In this document: positions 1-5,374 of the stretch, piece after piece
Layout: each line of letters opens with the position of its first letter
Numbering within the stretch: position 1 is the stretch's first letter
Source of the DNA: Planctomycetales bacterium
Lineage (GTDB): Bacteria > Planctomycetota > Planctomycetia > Pirellulales > UBA7805
Assembly (NCBI GenBank): GCA_011772275.1
Contig: WVZU01000387.1
Span: 11,257 to 16,630 of the forward strand
DNA length: 5,374 bases
Direction of reading: 5' to 3'
Program-made: the position numbers and the translations under genes
Notes under the pieces: generated by a model
What the model saw: only the letters and a program-made list of their open reading frames with translations
Told to the model about the DNA's origin: nothing
Databases searched by the model: none

Positions 1-2
1 GC

Positions 3-59
3 CGCCTGACCCGGGCGCCGACCGCCAAGTTCTTTCCCGTTGGCCTGTGTGGGCAGTGA
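3..59 (+). CDS. possible 3' end of an upstream gene (partial, unrecognised)
   Basis: This frame is open from the left edge to a TGA at 57-59 and encodes 18 residues ending in FFPVGLCGQ. Fifteen of the 18 codons end in G or C, matching the confident genes here. The stop falls just before the AAGGA ribosome-binding site of waaA, leaving a 13-base gap, which is a usual operon spacing. A competing frame (2-76) is also open and would end in an ATGA overlap with the waaA start, but its third positions are less GC-rich. With so few codons neither the reading frame nor the product can be settled, and I do not recognise the protein. Confidence 0.3.
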   Translation, partial: RLTRAPTAKFFPVGLCGQ

Positions 60-60
60 C

Positions 61-65
61 AAGGA
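61..65 (+). promoter_or_regulatory. Shine-Dalgarno site of waaA
   Basis: AAGGA lies seven bases before the ATG at 73. It decides the start: a TTG at 40 would add 11 residues in frame, but it lies upstream of this site and would place charged residues before the hydrophobic N-terminal anchor. Confidence 0.7.
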
Positions 66-72
66 TGTCGTC

Positions 73-1395
73 ATGACCGGTTATTTTTTGAACGCTGTTT
101 ACCTTCTCCTGCTGGTCCTGCTGTCTCCCAGTCTCCTGTGGACCGCGATTCGCAAAGGCAAGTATCGGGCCGGCGGAGCGGCCAAATTTCTGGGACGCGT
201 CCCCTTGCGCGAGGGCCAGCAGCCGTGCGTGTGGCTACACGCGGTCAGCGTCGGCGAAGTGCAATTGCTGGGAACGCTTGTCCCGGCCCTCCAGCGCAAA
301 AACCCCGCATGGCAATACGTGATCTCGACCACCACGCGAACCGGTTTTGCCCTGGCTCGTGAAAAATTTCCCAATCACCTGGTCTGCTACTGCCCCCTGG
401 ACTTTACCTGGTCCACCACGACGGCCATGCAGCGCCTGCGGCCGGACCTGTTGGTCCTGACCGAACTGGAACTGTGGCCCAACCTGATCCGAGCCGCCGT
501 CCGCCGCGGCACCCGGGTGGCCGTCATCAACGGCCGGCTCAGCGAAAAAAGCTTTCGCGGCTACCGTCGCATCCGACCGTTTGTTGCCAGCATCTTACGC
601 CAGATCGACGTGATCGCCGTGCAGAACAGGCAATACGCCGACCGTTTCTTGAAACTGGGCGCAACGCCCGCAGCCGTGCATCTCACCGGCTCGATCAAAT
701 TCGACGGCGCTCAAGTCGACCGTCGCAACCCGCGGACCGAAGGATTCCGTGCTCTGGCCGGAATCGCCGAGGACCAGGTCGTGTTTCTGGCCGGCAGCAC
801 CCAGCGGCCGGAAGAAGCGCTGGCCATGACCGTCTTCCAGCGGTTCCACCCGCAGTTCCCGCAACTGCGATTGATCCTGGTACCCCGGCATCCCGAGCGA
901 TTCGACGAGGTGGCCCGGATGCTGGAGGGCAGGGGGCTCCCCTGGCAGCGGCGTTCGAGGTTGGCCGAACAACCGCTGGATCCGCCCGACGCGCGGATCC
1001 TGCTGGTCGACACGGTGGGTGAACTGGGCGCCTGGTGGGGCACGGCCACGATCGGCTTCGTGGGGGGCAGCCTGGGCTCGCGGGGGGGCCAGAACATGAT
1101 CGAACCGGCGGCCTACGGTGTGGCCCTCTGTTTCGGCCCCCACACGCAGAATTTCCGCGACGTCGTCCAGGCCCTGCGGGCCGTCGACGGAGCCCGGGTC
1201 GTTGGCGACCAGGAACAGCTGTTCCAGTTCGTCCAGTGGTGCCTGGAAGATCCTCAAGCGGCCGCCGAGCAGGGCTGCCGTGCGGCCCAACTGGTCGCCG
1301 CCAGTCGTGGAGCGACAGCCAAGACGACGGAATTGCTGGACCAGCTGATGCACGACGGCAAAGTGGCCAGCGGGGCGCGCCCCGCAGCCGCTTGA
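73..1395 (+). CDS. waaA: 3-deoxy-D-manno-octulosonic acid (Kdo) transferase, GT30 family
   Basis: WaaA (KdtA) transfers Kdo from CMP-Kdo to the lipid A precursor at the cytoplasmic face of the inner membrane, the first step of lipopolysaccharide core assembly. The protein has 440 residues, slightly above the usual 420-430. Residues 3-23 form one hydrophobic anchor (YFLNAVYLLLLVLL). The N-terminal Rossmann domain holds WLHAVSVGE, with Glu62 in the position of the family's catalytic base, and TELELWPN at 130-137. The C-terminal half holds the GT-B nucleotide-sugar signature: AGSTQRPEE at 240-248, PRHPERF at 271-277, DTVGEL at 313-318, VGGS at 330-333, the EP pair at 344-345 and GPHTQNF at 355-361. 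All expected motifs are present and no frame break is seen. How many Kdo residues it adds cannot be read from sequence. Its presence implies a lipopolysaccharide-type outer membrane. No other lipid A or Kdo gene lies in the window. Confidence 0.96.
   Translation: MTGYFLNAVYLLLLVLLSPSLLWTAIRKGKYRAGGAAKFLGRVPLREGQQPCVWLHAVSVGEVQLLGTLVPALQRKNPAWQYVISTTTRTGFALAREKFPNHLVCYCPLDFTWSTTTAMQRLRPDLLVLTELELWPNLIRAAVRRGTRVAVINGRLSEKSFRGYRRIRPFVASILRQIDVIAVQNRQYADRFLKLGATPAAVHLTGSIKFDGAQVDRRNPRTEGFRALAGIAEDQVVFLAGSTQRPEEALAMTVFQRFHPQFPQLRLILVPRHPERFDEVARMLEGRGLPWQRRSRLAEQPLDPPDARILLVDTVGELGAWWGTATIGFVGGSLGSRGGQNMIEPAAYGVALCFGPHTQNFRDVVQALRAVDGARVVGDQEQLFQFVQWCLEDPQAAAEQGCRAAQLVAASRGATAKTTELLDQLMHDGKVASGARPAAA
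1370..1385. repeat. 16-bp perfect palindrome at the 3' end of waaA
   Basis: GCGGGGCGCGCCCCGC is its own reverse complement and overlaps codons for the GARPA residues just before the waaA stop. As RNA it could form a six-base-pair GC stem with a CGCG loop. No T-run follows, so it is not a standard intrinsic terminator; it might act as a 3'-end stabilising stem, or be chance in GC-rich DNA encoding a small-residue tail. Confidence 0.5.
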
Positions 1396-1743
1396 TGGAT
1401 CCTCCGGTCACCGCGAACCAGCCCGGTTGCCGGTCCGCAACCCAAAACGTACGGCAAAAACGGGCCGGGGAAATGTCAAGGGGTGCCACTCAGCAGCCTG
1501 CGGCTGATCACGTGCTTCCCTGGACTGACATGGGTCCTGTTTGTTGCCTTTGAGACCCTCTCTTATCGCCGTCGGGCAACTCTTGGAAGCCCTCCGCCGC
1601 TTGGTGTACAACAAGGCTTGGCCACCCTGGCGATCCCTGCCCGGTGGAAACGGATCCTTCTGCCGACGCCTGGCGAAACCGGCCAATCGGGCGGCAAGCT
1701 GATCCGCGTCTACCGAATCGCTTCCAGACGAATTCTACGAACC
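1396..1743. other. 348-bp intergenic region between waaA and mutM, no convincing gene
   Basis: The mutM frame stays open upstream to a GTG at 1483, but the Fpg N-terminus must begin at the MPELPE methionine, so this is not coding for Fpg. Another plus frame is open from 1529 to a TGA at 1702-1704 and contains a protein-like stretch (LIAVGQLLEALRRLVYNKAW), with possible TTG starts only, no Shine-Dalgarno and about 70% GC at third positions, so it is not called as a gene. A CTGACA at 1525-1530 resembles a -35 box, but no good -10 follows at 16-18 bases. A five-base-pair inverted repeat TCAGC/GCTGA (1490-1494, 1503-1507) has no T-run. The region probably carries the mutM promoter, which I cannot place. 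Confidence 0.6.
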
Positions 1744-2595
1744 ATGCCGGAACTACCGGAAGTCGAAACCATGCGTCGCGGAGTGGCCGCTTGTGTCGGC
1801 CGCCGCATCGCGGCCGTCGCCAAGCCACGTTGTCGGTTGAAACCCATCCGTTTGGCCCCATCCCTGGCGCAAATGCGACGCCGGGTAGTCGGCCAGCGAA
1901 TCGGTGCCGTGGATCGAGCGGGCAAGCGGGTGCTGGTGCGGTTGGAAAACGACGACACGCTGGTCTTTGAACCGCGGATGACGGGGCTGGTGTTGCTGGC
2001 CGATCCGCCGAATCGCCAGCATCTGCGGCTGCAGCTGGTATTCGATGACCACCGGCTTCCCCCGCAGCTGATGTACTGGGACCGACGCGGCCTGGGCTCG
2101 GTCCGCCTCATGGACCCCAGGGCCATGGCGCTGGCGTTTGGCGCAGGCCAGCTTGGCACCGATGCCTTGAAAATCACCGCCCGCCAGTTGCAGTCGCGAC
2201 TCGCGGTCAGCCGCCGCGAAATCAAGGTTGCCCTCCTGGACCAGCGGGCCGTGGCCGGCATCGGCAATTTGTATGCCGCCGAAATACTACACGTCGCCGG
2301 CCTGCACCCGCGACGGCACTGCGATCGGCTGACTGCCAGCCAATGGCAGCGATTGCATCGCGCCATGCGGAAAGTGCTCCAGGAAGCGATCCGCTACGAA
2401 GGCTCGACTTTGTCCGACGGCACCTATCGCAACGCGCTCAACCGCCCCGGTCGCTATCAGAACCGGCATCGCGTCTACCAACGAGCGGGGCAGATGTGCC
2501 TGGCGTGTGGGAGCAGAAAAGTCGAACGGATCGTCCAGGCTCAGCGGGCCACCTTTTTCTGCCCCGCTTGCCAGCCGCTGAAGGGGAAAGCCTGA
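1744..2595 (+). CDS. mutM: formamidopyrimidine-DNA glycosylase (Fpg/MutM)
   Basis: Fpg is a bifunctional base-excision repair enzyme that removes 8-oxoguanine and formamidopyrimidines and nicks the abasic site by beta,delta-elimination. The protein has 283 residues, a little longer than the usual 270. The start is fixed by MPELPEVET: after Met removal the new N-terminal proline is the Schiff-base nucleophile, and the two following glutamates (residues 3 and 6) are also kept. Lys61 in AGKR matches the conserved lysine of the N-terminal domain. The helix-two-turn-helix region spans about 161-189 with GIGNLYAAE at 172-180. A C-terminal zinc finger has Cys252, Cys255, Cys273 and Cys276, and the AQRATFFC hairpin carries the DNA-binding Arg268. 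Unusual are FEPRMTG at 75-81, where most Fpg proteins have HLGM(S/T)G, and DRRGLG at 113-118, where E. coli has DPRRFG; the intercalating Met79 and one arginine remain but the phenylalanine wedge is Leu117. No strong Shine-Dalgarno precedes the ATG. Nei is unlikely given the MPELPEVE start. Confidence 0.95.
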   Translation: MPELPEVETMRRGVAACVGRRIAAVAKPRCRLKPIRLAPSLAQMRRRVVGQRIGAVDRAGKRVLVRLENDDTLVFEPRMTGLVLLADPPNRQHLRLQLVFDDHRLPPQLMYWDRRGLGSVRLMDPRAMALAFGAGQLGTDALKITARQLQSRLAVSRREIKVALLDQRAVAGIGNLYAAEILHVAGLHPRRHCDRLTASQWQRLHRAMRKVLQEAIRYEGSTLSDGTYRNALNRPGRYQNRHRVYQRAGQMCLACGSRKVERIVQAQRATFFCPACQPLKGKA

Positions 2596-2670
2596 GCAGC
2601 CCAGGACATGCTTGGGATAGCCCATCGCCGATAGCCGCGCGGAGCGGGACCTGTGTCCCCCCCGGGATGC
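2596..2670. terminator. convergent gap with small GC hairpin, possible bidirectional terminator
   Basis: mutM and fusA converge on this 75-bp gap. It contains a perfect five-base-pair hairpin, GGGAC-CTGT-GTCCC, at 2646-2659, which is symmetric on both strands. Neither side is followed by a T-run (the plus strand continues with C), so it does not meet the rule for an intrinsic terminator. Its position between convergent stop codons is the main support. Confidence 0.3.
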
Positions 2671-4773
2671 TCACCGGGCCCCGACCAGTTGCCGGGCCTC
2701 TTTTTCCGCCTTTTTCTCGGCCTTGATCGCTTCCTGTACGTCGGCGGGTACGCGGCGGTAGCGAGCGAATTCCATGGAGAACGTCCCCTGCCCCTGGGTC
2801 ATACTCCGCAGATCGGTGGAATAACCGAAGGTTTCGGCCAGCGGGACTTCCGCTTCGATCAACGCCGTCTCGCCTTGCATTTCCGTCCCCAGGATGATCC
2901 CGCGGCGGCTGGTCAGTTCCCCGGCCACCGGTCCCTGGTAAACGGTCGGCACTTCGACTTCCATCTTCATCACCGGTTCCAATAGAACGGGTCTGGTTTT
3001 AAGAAACGTTTGGCGAAAACAATTTTGGGCGCACAGCTGGAATGCCAGGTCGCTACTGTCCACTTCGTGGTAGGACCCATCAGTCAGCCCCGCCTTGATA
3101 TTGACCACCGGAAACTCGGCGATGGGACCTTTGACCATGGCGGCCCGAAAGCCCTTGTTCACGCTGGGGATGTACTGTTTGGGAATCCGGCCACCCACGA
3201 TTGTCTCTTCGAAGATGTAGTTTTCCTCTTCATCGTCGGGCAACGGTTCCAGGTAACCCACGATGTGGGCGAACTGTCCCGACCCACCGGTTTGTTTCTT
3301 GTGTCGGTAGTCAAAGTCGACGCGCTGGGTGGGCGCTTCACGATAGCTGACTTTCGGCGCCCCCACCGCGACCTGCACGCCGTATTCCCGGCGGATTCGT
3401 TCCAGGTAAATCTCCAAATGCAGTTCGCCCATGCCGGCAATCAGCGTCTCGCCCGTTTCTTCGTCGGTGCTGGCCGAAAAGGTGGGGTCCTCTTTACGAA
3501 AACGGCCCAGGGCCTTGCCCAGCTTGTCGCCCGCCTCGCTGCTGGAGGTTTGAATCGCCATCTTGATCACCGGCAGCGGCACATGAATGCTCTCCAGCGT
3601 GCAGTAATTCTGCCGCCCGGCATAGGTATCGCCGCTGGCCGCATCGACCCCCATGACGGCCACGATGTCCCCCGCCGCGGCGCCGTCGACTTCTTCCCGC
3701 TTGTCGGCGTGCATCCGCAAGATACGGCTGAAGCGCTGCTTGGCACCGGTCCGCTGGTTGTAGTACTGCTGTCCCTTCTGAATGCTGCCCTGGTAGAGCC
3801 GCATAAAGGTCAGCTGCCCGTACGGGTCATCGACCAGTTTGAAGGCCATCCCCACAAAGGTCGCCTGCGGGTCCACCTCCAGGCGGATGGTCTCTGGCGG
3901 ATCGTCCAAGGTCATGGCCGTCTTTGCTCGATCGATCGGTGACGGCAGGTAACGGATCACCGCATCCAGCAACGGCTGGACGCCCTTGTTGCGAAAGGCG
4001 GACCCCAGGAAGACGGGAGTGCAATCCAGCGATTGCACGGCATCGCGTAGCACCTGGTGGACCAGCGCCTCCGGAACTTCTTCCTCGGCCAGCAGCAGTT
4101 CCATCAACTGGTCGCTGTACATGGAGAGGGCTTCCAGCATATGTTGTCTCGCGTCGGTGGCTTGCGGGATCAGGTCCGCCGGCACCGCTTCCCTCCGCAC
4201 GGTCTCGCCATGGGCACCGTCGAAATAGAGGGCTTGCATCGAGACCAGGTCGACGACACCCTCAAACTGTTCCTCAGCCCCGATCGGCAGCTGCATCAGG
4301 ATTGCATCGCAACTCAATTTTTCTCGGACCTGCCGGATCACACGTTCCGGATCAGCGCCGGTGCGGTCCATCTTGTTAATGAAAGCCACGCGGGGTACGT
4401 GGTAGCGTTTCATCTGGCGATCGACGGTCAGCGACTGAGCCTGCACGCCGCCGACGGCGCACAGCACCAACACCGCACCGTCCAGCACGCGCAGGCTACG
4501 TTCGACTTCGACCGTAAAGTCGACGTGGCCGGGCGTATCGATCAGGTTGATCGCGTGACCCTGCCATTCGACAGAAGTAGCGGCACTGGTGATGGTAATG
4601 CCCCGCTCGCGCTCCAGCTCCATGTGGTCCATGGTCGCCCCGCCACCGTCCCCGCGGACCTCCTGGATGCGGTGAATGCGTCCGGCGTAATAAAGGATCC
4701 GCTCGCTAAGGGTCGTTTTGCCCGAATCGATATGAGCGGAGATGCCCAGGTTTCGTACTTGGTCGACGTTCAT
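2671..4773 (-). CDS. fusA: elongation factor G, mitochondrial EF-G1 / spdEFG1-like
   Basis: EF-G is the GTPase that drives tRNA-mRNA translocation on the ribosome. The protein has 700 residues and all five domains. Domain I (about 1-290) holds the P-loop AHIDSGKTT (13-21), switch I RGITIT (57-62), DTPGH (79-83) with catalytic His83, NKMD (133-136) and GSA (257-259). Domain II follows at about 300-400 and III at 400-475, with GMGELHLEIY at 447-456. Domain IV (about 476-595) holds HKKQTGGSGQF and the decoding-centre loop DGSYHEVDSS (565-574), His569 matching E. coli His583. Domain V ends with FGYSTDLRS and a charged Lys/Glu-rich tail. The serine in the P-loop, LSERILYYAG, MELERERGITI, LVLCAVGGVQAQS and GGSGQ (canonical GGRGQ) match human GFM1 and spdEFG1 rather than E. 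coli FusA. The ATG at 4771-4773 is chosen because the homology starts there; a GTG at 4857 would add 28 unrelated residues. The purine-rich AGAGAAGAGA upstream is a weak ribosome-binding site. No rpsL, rpsG or tuf lies beside it. Confidence 0.96.
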   Translation of the reverse strand: MNVDQVRNLGISAHIDSGKTTLSERILYYAGRIHRIQEVRGDGGGATMDHMELERERGITITSAATSVEWQGHAINLIDTPGHVDFTVEVERSLRVLDGAVLVLCAVGGVQAQSLTVDRQMKRYHVPRVAFINKMDRTGADPERVIRQVREKLSCDAILMQLPIGAEEQFEGVVDLVSMQALYFDGAHGETVRREAVPADLIPQATDARQHMLEALSMYSDQLMELLLAEEEVPEALVHQVLRDAVQSLDCTPVFLGSAFRNKGVQPLLDAVIRYLPSPIDRAKTAMTLDDPPETIRLEVDPQATFVGMAFKLVDDPYGQLTFMRLYQGSIQKGQQYYNQRTGAKQRFSRILRMHADKREEVDGAAAGDIVAVMGVDAASGDTYAGRQNYCTLESIHVPLPVIKMAIQTSSSEAGDKLGKALGRFRKEDPTFSASTDEETGETLIAGMGELHLEIYLERIRREYGVQVAVGAPKVSYREAPTQRVDFDYRHKKQTGGSGQFAHIVGYLEPLPDDEEENYIFEETIVGGRIPKQYIPSVNKGFRAAMVKGPIAEFPVVNIKAGLTDGSYHEVDSSDLAFQLCAQNCFRQTFLKTRPVLLEPVMKMEVEVPTVYQGPVAGELTSRRGIILGTEMQGETALIEAEVPLAETFGYSTDLRSMTQGQGTFSMEFARYRRVPADVQEAIKAEKKAEKEARQLVGAR

Positions 4774-4808
4774 GCTCTTTAGATTCTCTTCTCTGTTAAC
4801 CAGGCGCA

Positions 4809-4842
4809 CCTGTCCTCTGCCACGCGGCAGCGCGCAGACAGG
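4809..4842 (-). promoter_or_regulatory. stem-loop in the fusA leader
   Basis: On the minus strand CCTGTC pairs with GACAGG, and inside this CTGCC pairs with GGCAG around a four-base loop, giving a two-part hairpin with an asymmetric internal loop (six bases against two). It ends about 35 bases before the fusA ATG, just ahead of the purine-rich ribosome-binding region. It has no T-run after it, so it is not an attenuator by itself. It may influence translation or mRNA stability; no known riboswitch or ribosomal-protein binding site is recognised. Confidence 0.35.
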
Positions 4843-4933
4843 GGGCGTCCAACACACTTTCCTTCGGAAAAACTACCCGCTCGGCATCCACGGCCGGCAG
4901 CGGGCCCAGCCCAGGTTGGGCGGGGGGCGGGAC

Positions 4934-4962
4934 TGTATATACTATGTCTTTTTCGACAACAA
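4934..4962 (-). promoter_or_regulatory. probable sigma70-type promoter of fusA
   Basis: On the minus strand TTGTTG (complement of 4957-4962) and TATACA (complement of 4934-4939) are separated by exactly 17 bases. They match the consensus at three and four of six positions. They sit in the only clearly AT-rich island of an otherwise very GC-rich intergenic region. Transcription would begin near 4927, giving a leader of about 150 nt. An overlapping TATATA offers an alternative -10 with 15-base spacing. Confidence 0.45.
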
Positions 4963-5027
4963 GGCCAGCGGAAATGGAAGGTTTTGCCGGAAAGGGGTGC
5001 CGGCATGGGAGCAGGGCCCCCGGCCAG

Positions 5028-5088
5028 ACAGCTCGGCCGGCGCCACGCCGGGCGGGCCGCATCGGCCCCCACCCACAGCTCGGCCGGC
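5028..5088. repeat. 14-bp direct repeat pair (ACAGCTCGGCCGGC)
   Basis: Identical copies lie at 5028-5041 and 5075-5088, 47 bases apart start to start. Both lie in the non-coding stretch downstream of the right-hand partial gene. Confidence 0.6.
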
Positions 5089-5130
5089 CCCTCGCCCGCC
5101 TCCCACTCAGCCGACCCCCTCGCCCGCCTC
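5088..5130. repeat. 15-bp direct repeat pair (CCCCTCGCCCGCCTC), 28-bp period
   Basis: Identical copies lie at 5088-5102 and 5116-5130. The right copy overlaps two bases of the stop codon of the partial membrane-protein gene. The spacer between copies (CTCAGCCGAC) resembles the core of the neighbouring 14-bp repeat (CTCGGCCGGC), so the two pairs may come from decayed tandem units. Confidence 0.6.
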
Positions 5131-5374
5131 AAAACACCCCCACCACTTTGCCCTGCAACAGCTTGATCAAAAATACCCCCAGGTTGCTGGAAAAATGGGC
5201 GGCAAAACAGGGGATCAGCGACCGGTAGGGGTTCAGCGGAAAGAACCGCACCAGGTAAAACCACAGCGAATTGAGGAACACCAGCGCCGTGCTGAAAACC
5301 GCCTTGACCGACAGGTCCAGCGACCAGCACCGGTAAAACTCGGACCACGGTATCTCGTCCTGCGGCTCGAACTT
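5129..5374 (-). CDS. C-terminal part of an unrecognised membrane protein (partial)
   Basis: This frame enters from the right edge and is open for 81 codons to a TGA at 5129-5131. There is no start codon in the window, so the gene continues beyond 5374. Most codons end in G or C, and the residue mix is protein-like. It begins with an acidic, polar stretch (KFEPQDEIPW). Two hydrophobic segments follow, at about visible residues 22-45 (AVFSTALVFLNSLWFYLV within it) and 52-72 (SLIPCFAAHFSSNLGVFLI within it), joined by a short RFFPLNPYR turn. The end is short (QGKVVGVF). This fits an integral membrane protein with a C-terminal helical hairpin. I do not recognise the family. It has the same strand as fusA but is separated from it by 355 bp with a likely promoter, so it is probably not in its operon. 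A 189-residue frame in 4779-5348 overlaps it but has a composition typical of a shadow. Confidence 0.7.
   Translation of the reverse strand, partial: KFEPQDEIPWSEFYRCWSLDLSVKAVFSTALVFLNSLWFYLVRFFPLNPYRSLIPCFAAHFSSNLGVFLIKLLQGKVVGVF

Larger units (their letters stand above)
4774..5128. other. 355-bp non-coding region upstream of fusA
   Basis: The open frames crossing this stretch are rich in Gly, Pro, Arg and Ala, show no protein motif, and look like products of GC-rich DNA. From the fusA side it holds a purine-rich stretch before the start codon, a stem-loop, a probable promoter in an AT-rich island, an inverted repeat GCCGG/CCGGC (4986-4990, 5000-5004) without a T-run, and short direct repeats next to the stop of the right-hand partial gene. 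Confidence 0.6.

Noticed and set aside
595..1489. Minus-strand frames of 252 and 264 residues within waaA
   Set aside because: They are antisense to WaaA, which has all family motifs; their composition is rich in Arg, Pro, Gly and Ala, as in shadows.
1490..1507. Inverted repeat TCAGC/GCTGA as waaA terminator
   Set aside because: Only five base pairs, no T-run, and about 95 bases past the stop codon.
1483..1743. N-terminal extension of Fpg to a GTG at 1483
   Set aside because: The catalytic proline must follow the initiator methionine, so the ATG at 1744 is the start.
3010..3942. 310-residue plus-strand open frame within fusA
   Set aside because: It is fully antisense to a confident EF-G gene, has no recognisable motif, and long antisense frames are expected opposite genes with high third-position GC.
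4057..4782. 241-residue plus-strand open frame antisense to the fusA N-terminus
   Set aside because: It mirrors the G domain of EF-G on the other strand, with no independent evidence of coding.
4774..4857. N-terminal extension of EF-G to a GTG at 4857
   Set aside because: The extra 28 residues cover the ribosome-binding region and stem-loop and match nothing in the family; EF-G homology begins at the ATG at 4771-4773.
4986..5004. Inverted repeat GCCGG/CCGGC as terminator of the right-hand gene
   Set aside because: The stem has only five base pairs with a nine-base loop, and on the minus strand it is followed by AAAA, not T residues.
4779..5348. 189-residue minus-strand frame upstream of fusA
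   Set aside because: It overlaps the partial membrane gene and the fusA promoter and leader, is rich in Gly, Pro, Ala and Arg, and has no motif. The frame ending at 5129 is the better coding candidate in the overlap.

Overview
The window looks like ordinary chromosomal DNA from a high-GC Gram-negative bacterium, most likely a planctomycete (Pirellulales-like). This rests on three things: an elongation factor G of the mitochondrial EF-G1 / 'spd' (spirochaete-planctomycete-deltaproteobacteria) type, a divergent formamidopyrimidine-DNA glycosylase, and GC-rich third codon positions. The assignment is an inference from protein sequence alone.

Layout, left to right. Bases 1-59 probably hold the last codons of an upstream plus-strand gene. 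waaA/kdtA (73-1395, +) encodes the membrane-anchored Kdo transferase that adds Kdo to lipid A; it has a clear Shine-Dalgarno and ends in a 16-bp perfect palindrome. A 348-bp gap (1396-1743) holds no convincing gene. mutM/fpg (1744-2595, +) encodes an 8-oxoguanine/FaPy base-excision repair glycosylase with its catalytic N-terminus, H2TH motif and zinc finger intact, but with changes in two lesion-recognition loops. A 75-bp convergent gap with a small hairpin separates it from fusA (2671-4773, -), a complete 700-residue EF-G standing outside any visible str operon. fusA is preceded by a 355-bp non-coding stretch with a probable AT-rich promoter, a leader of about 150 nt with a stem-loop, and short GC-rich direct repeats. 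The right edge (5129-5374, -) carries the C-terminal 81 codons of an unrecognised membrane protein that lacks a start in the window.

The genes serve unrelated housekeeping roles: envelope lipopolysaccharide core synthesis, oxidative DNA damage repair, and translation elongation. waaA and mutM share a strand but are far apart, so joint transcription is possible but not shown. fusA appears to be a separately promoted gene. I found no mobile element, CRISPR array, tRNA, rRNA or novel multi-gene system. The points most worth a second look are the organelle-like EF-G subtype, the altered Fpg loops, and the fusA leader.
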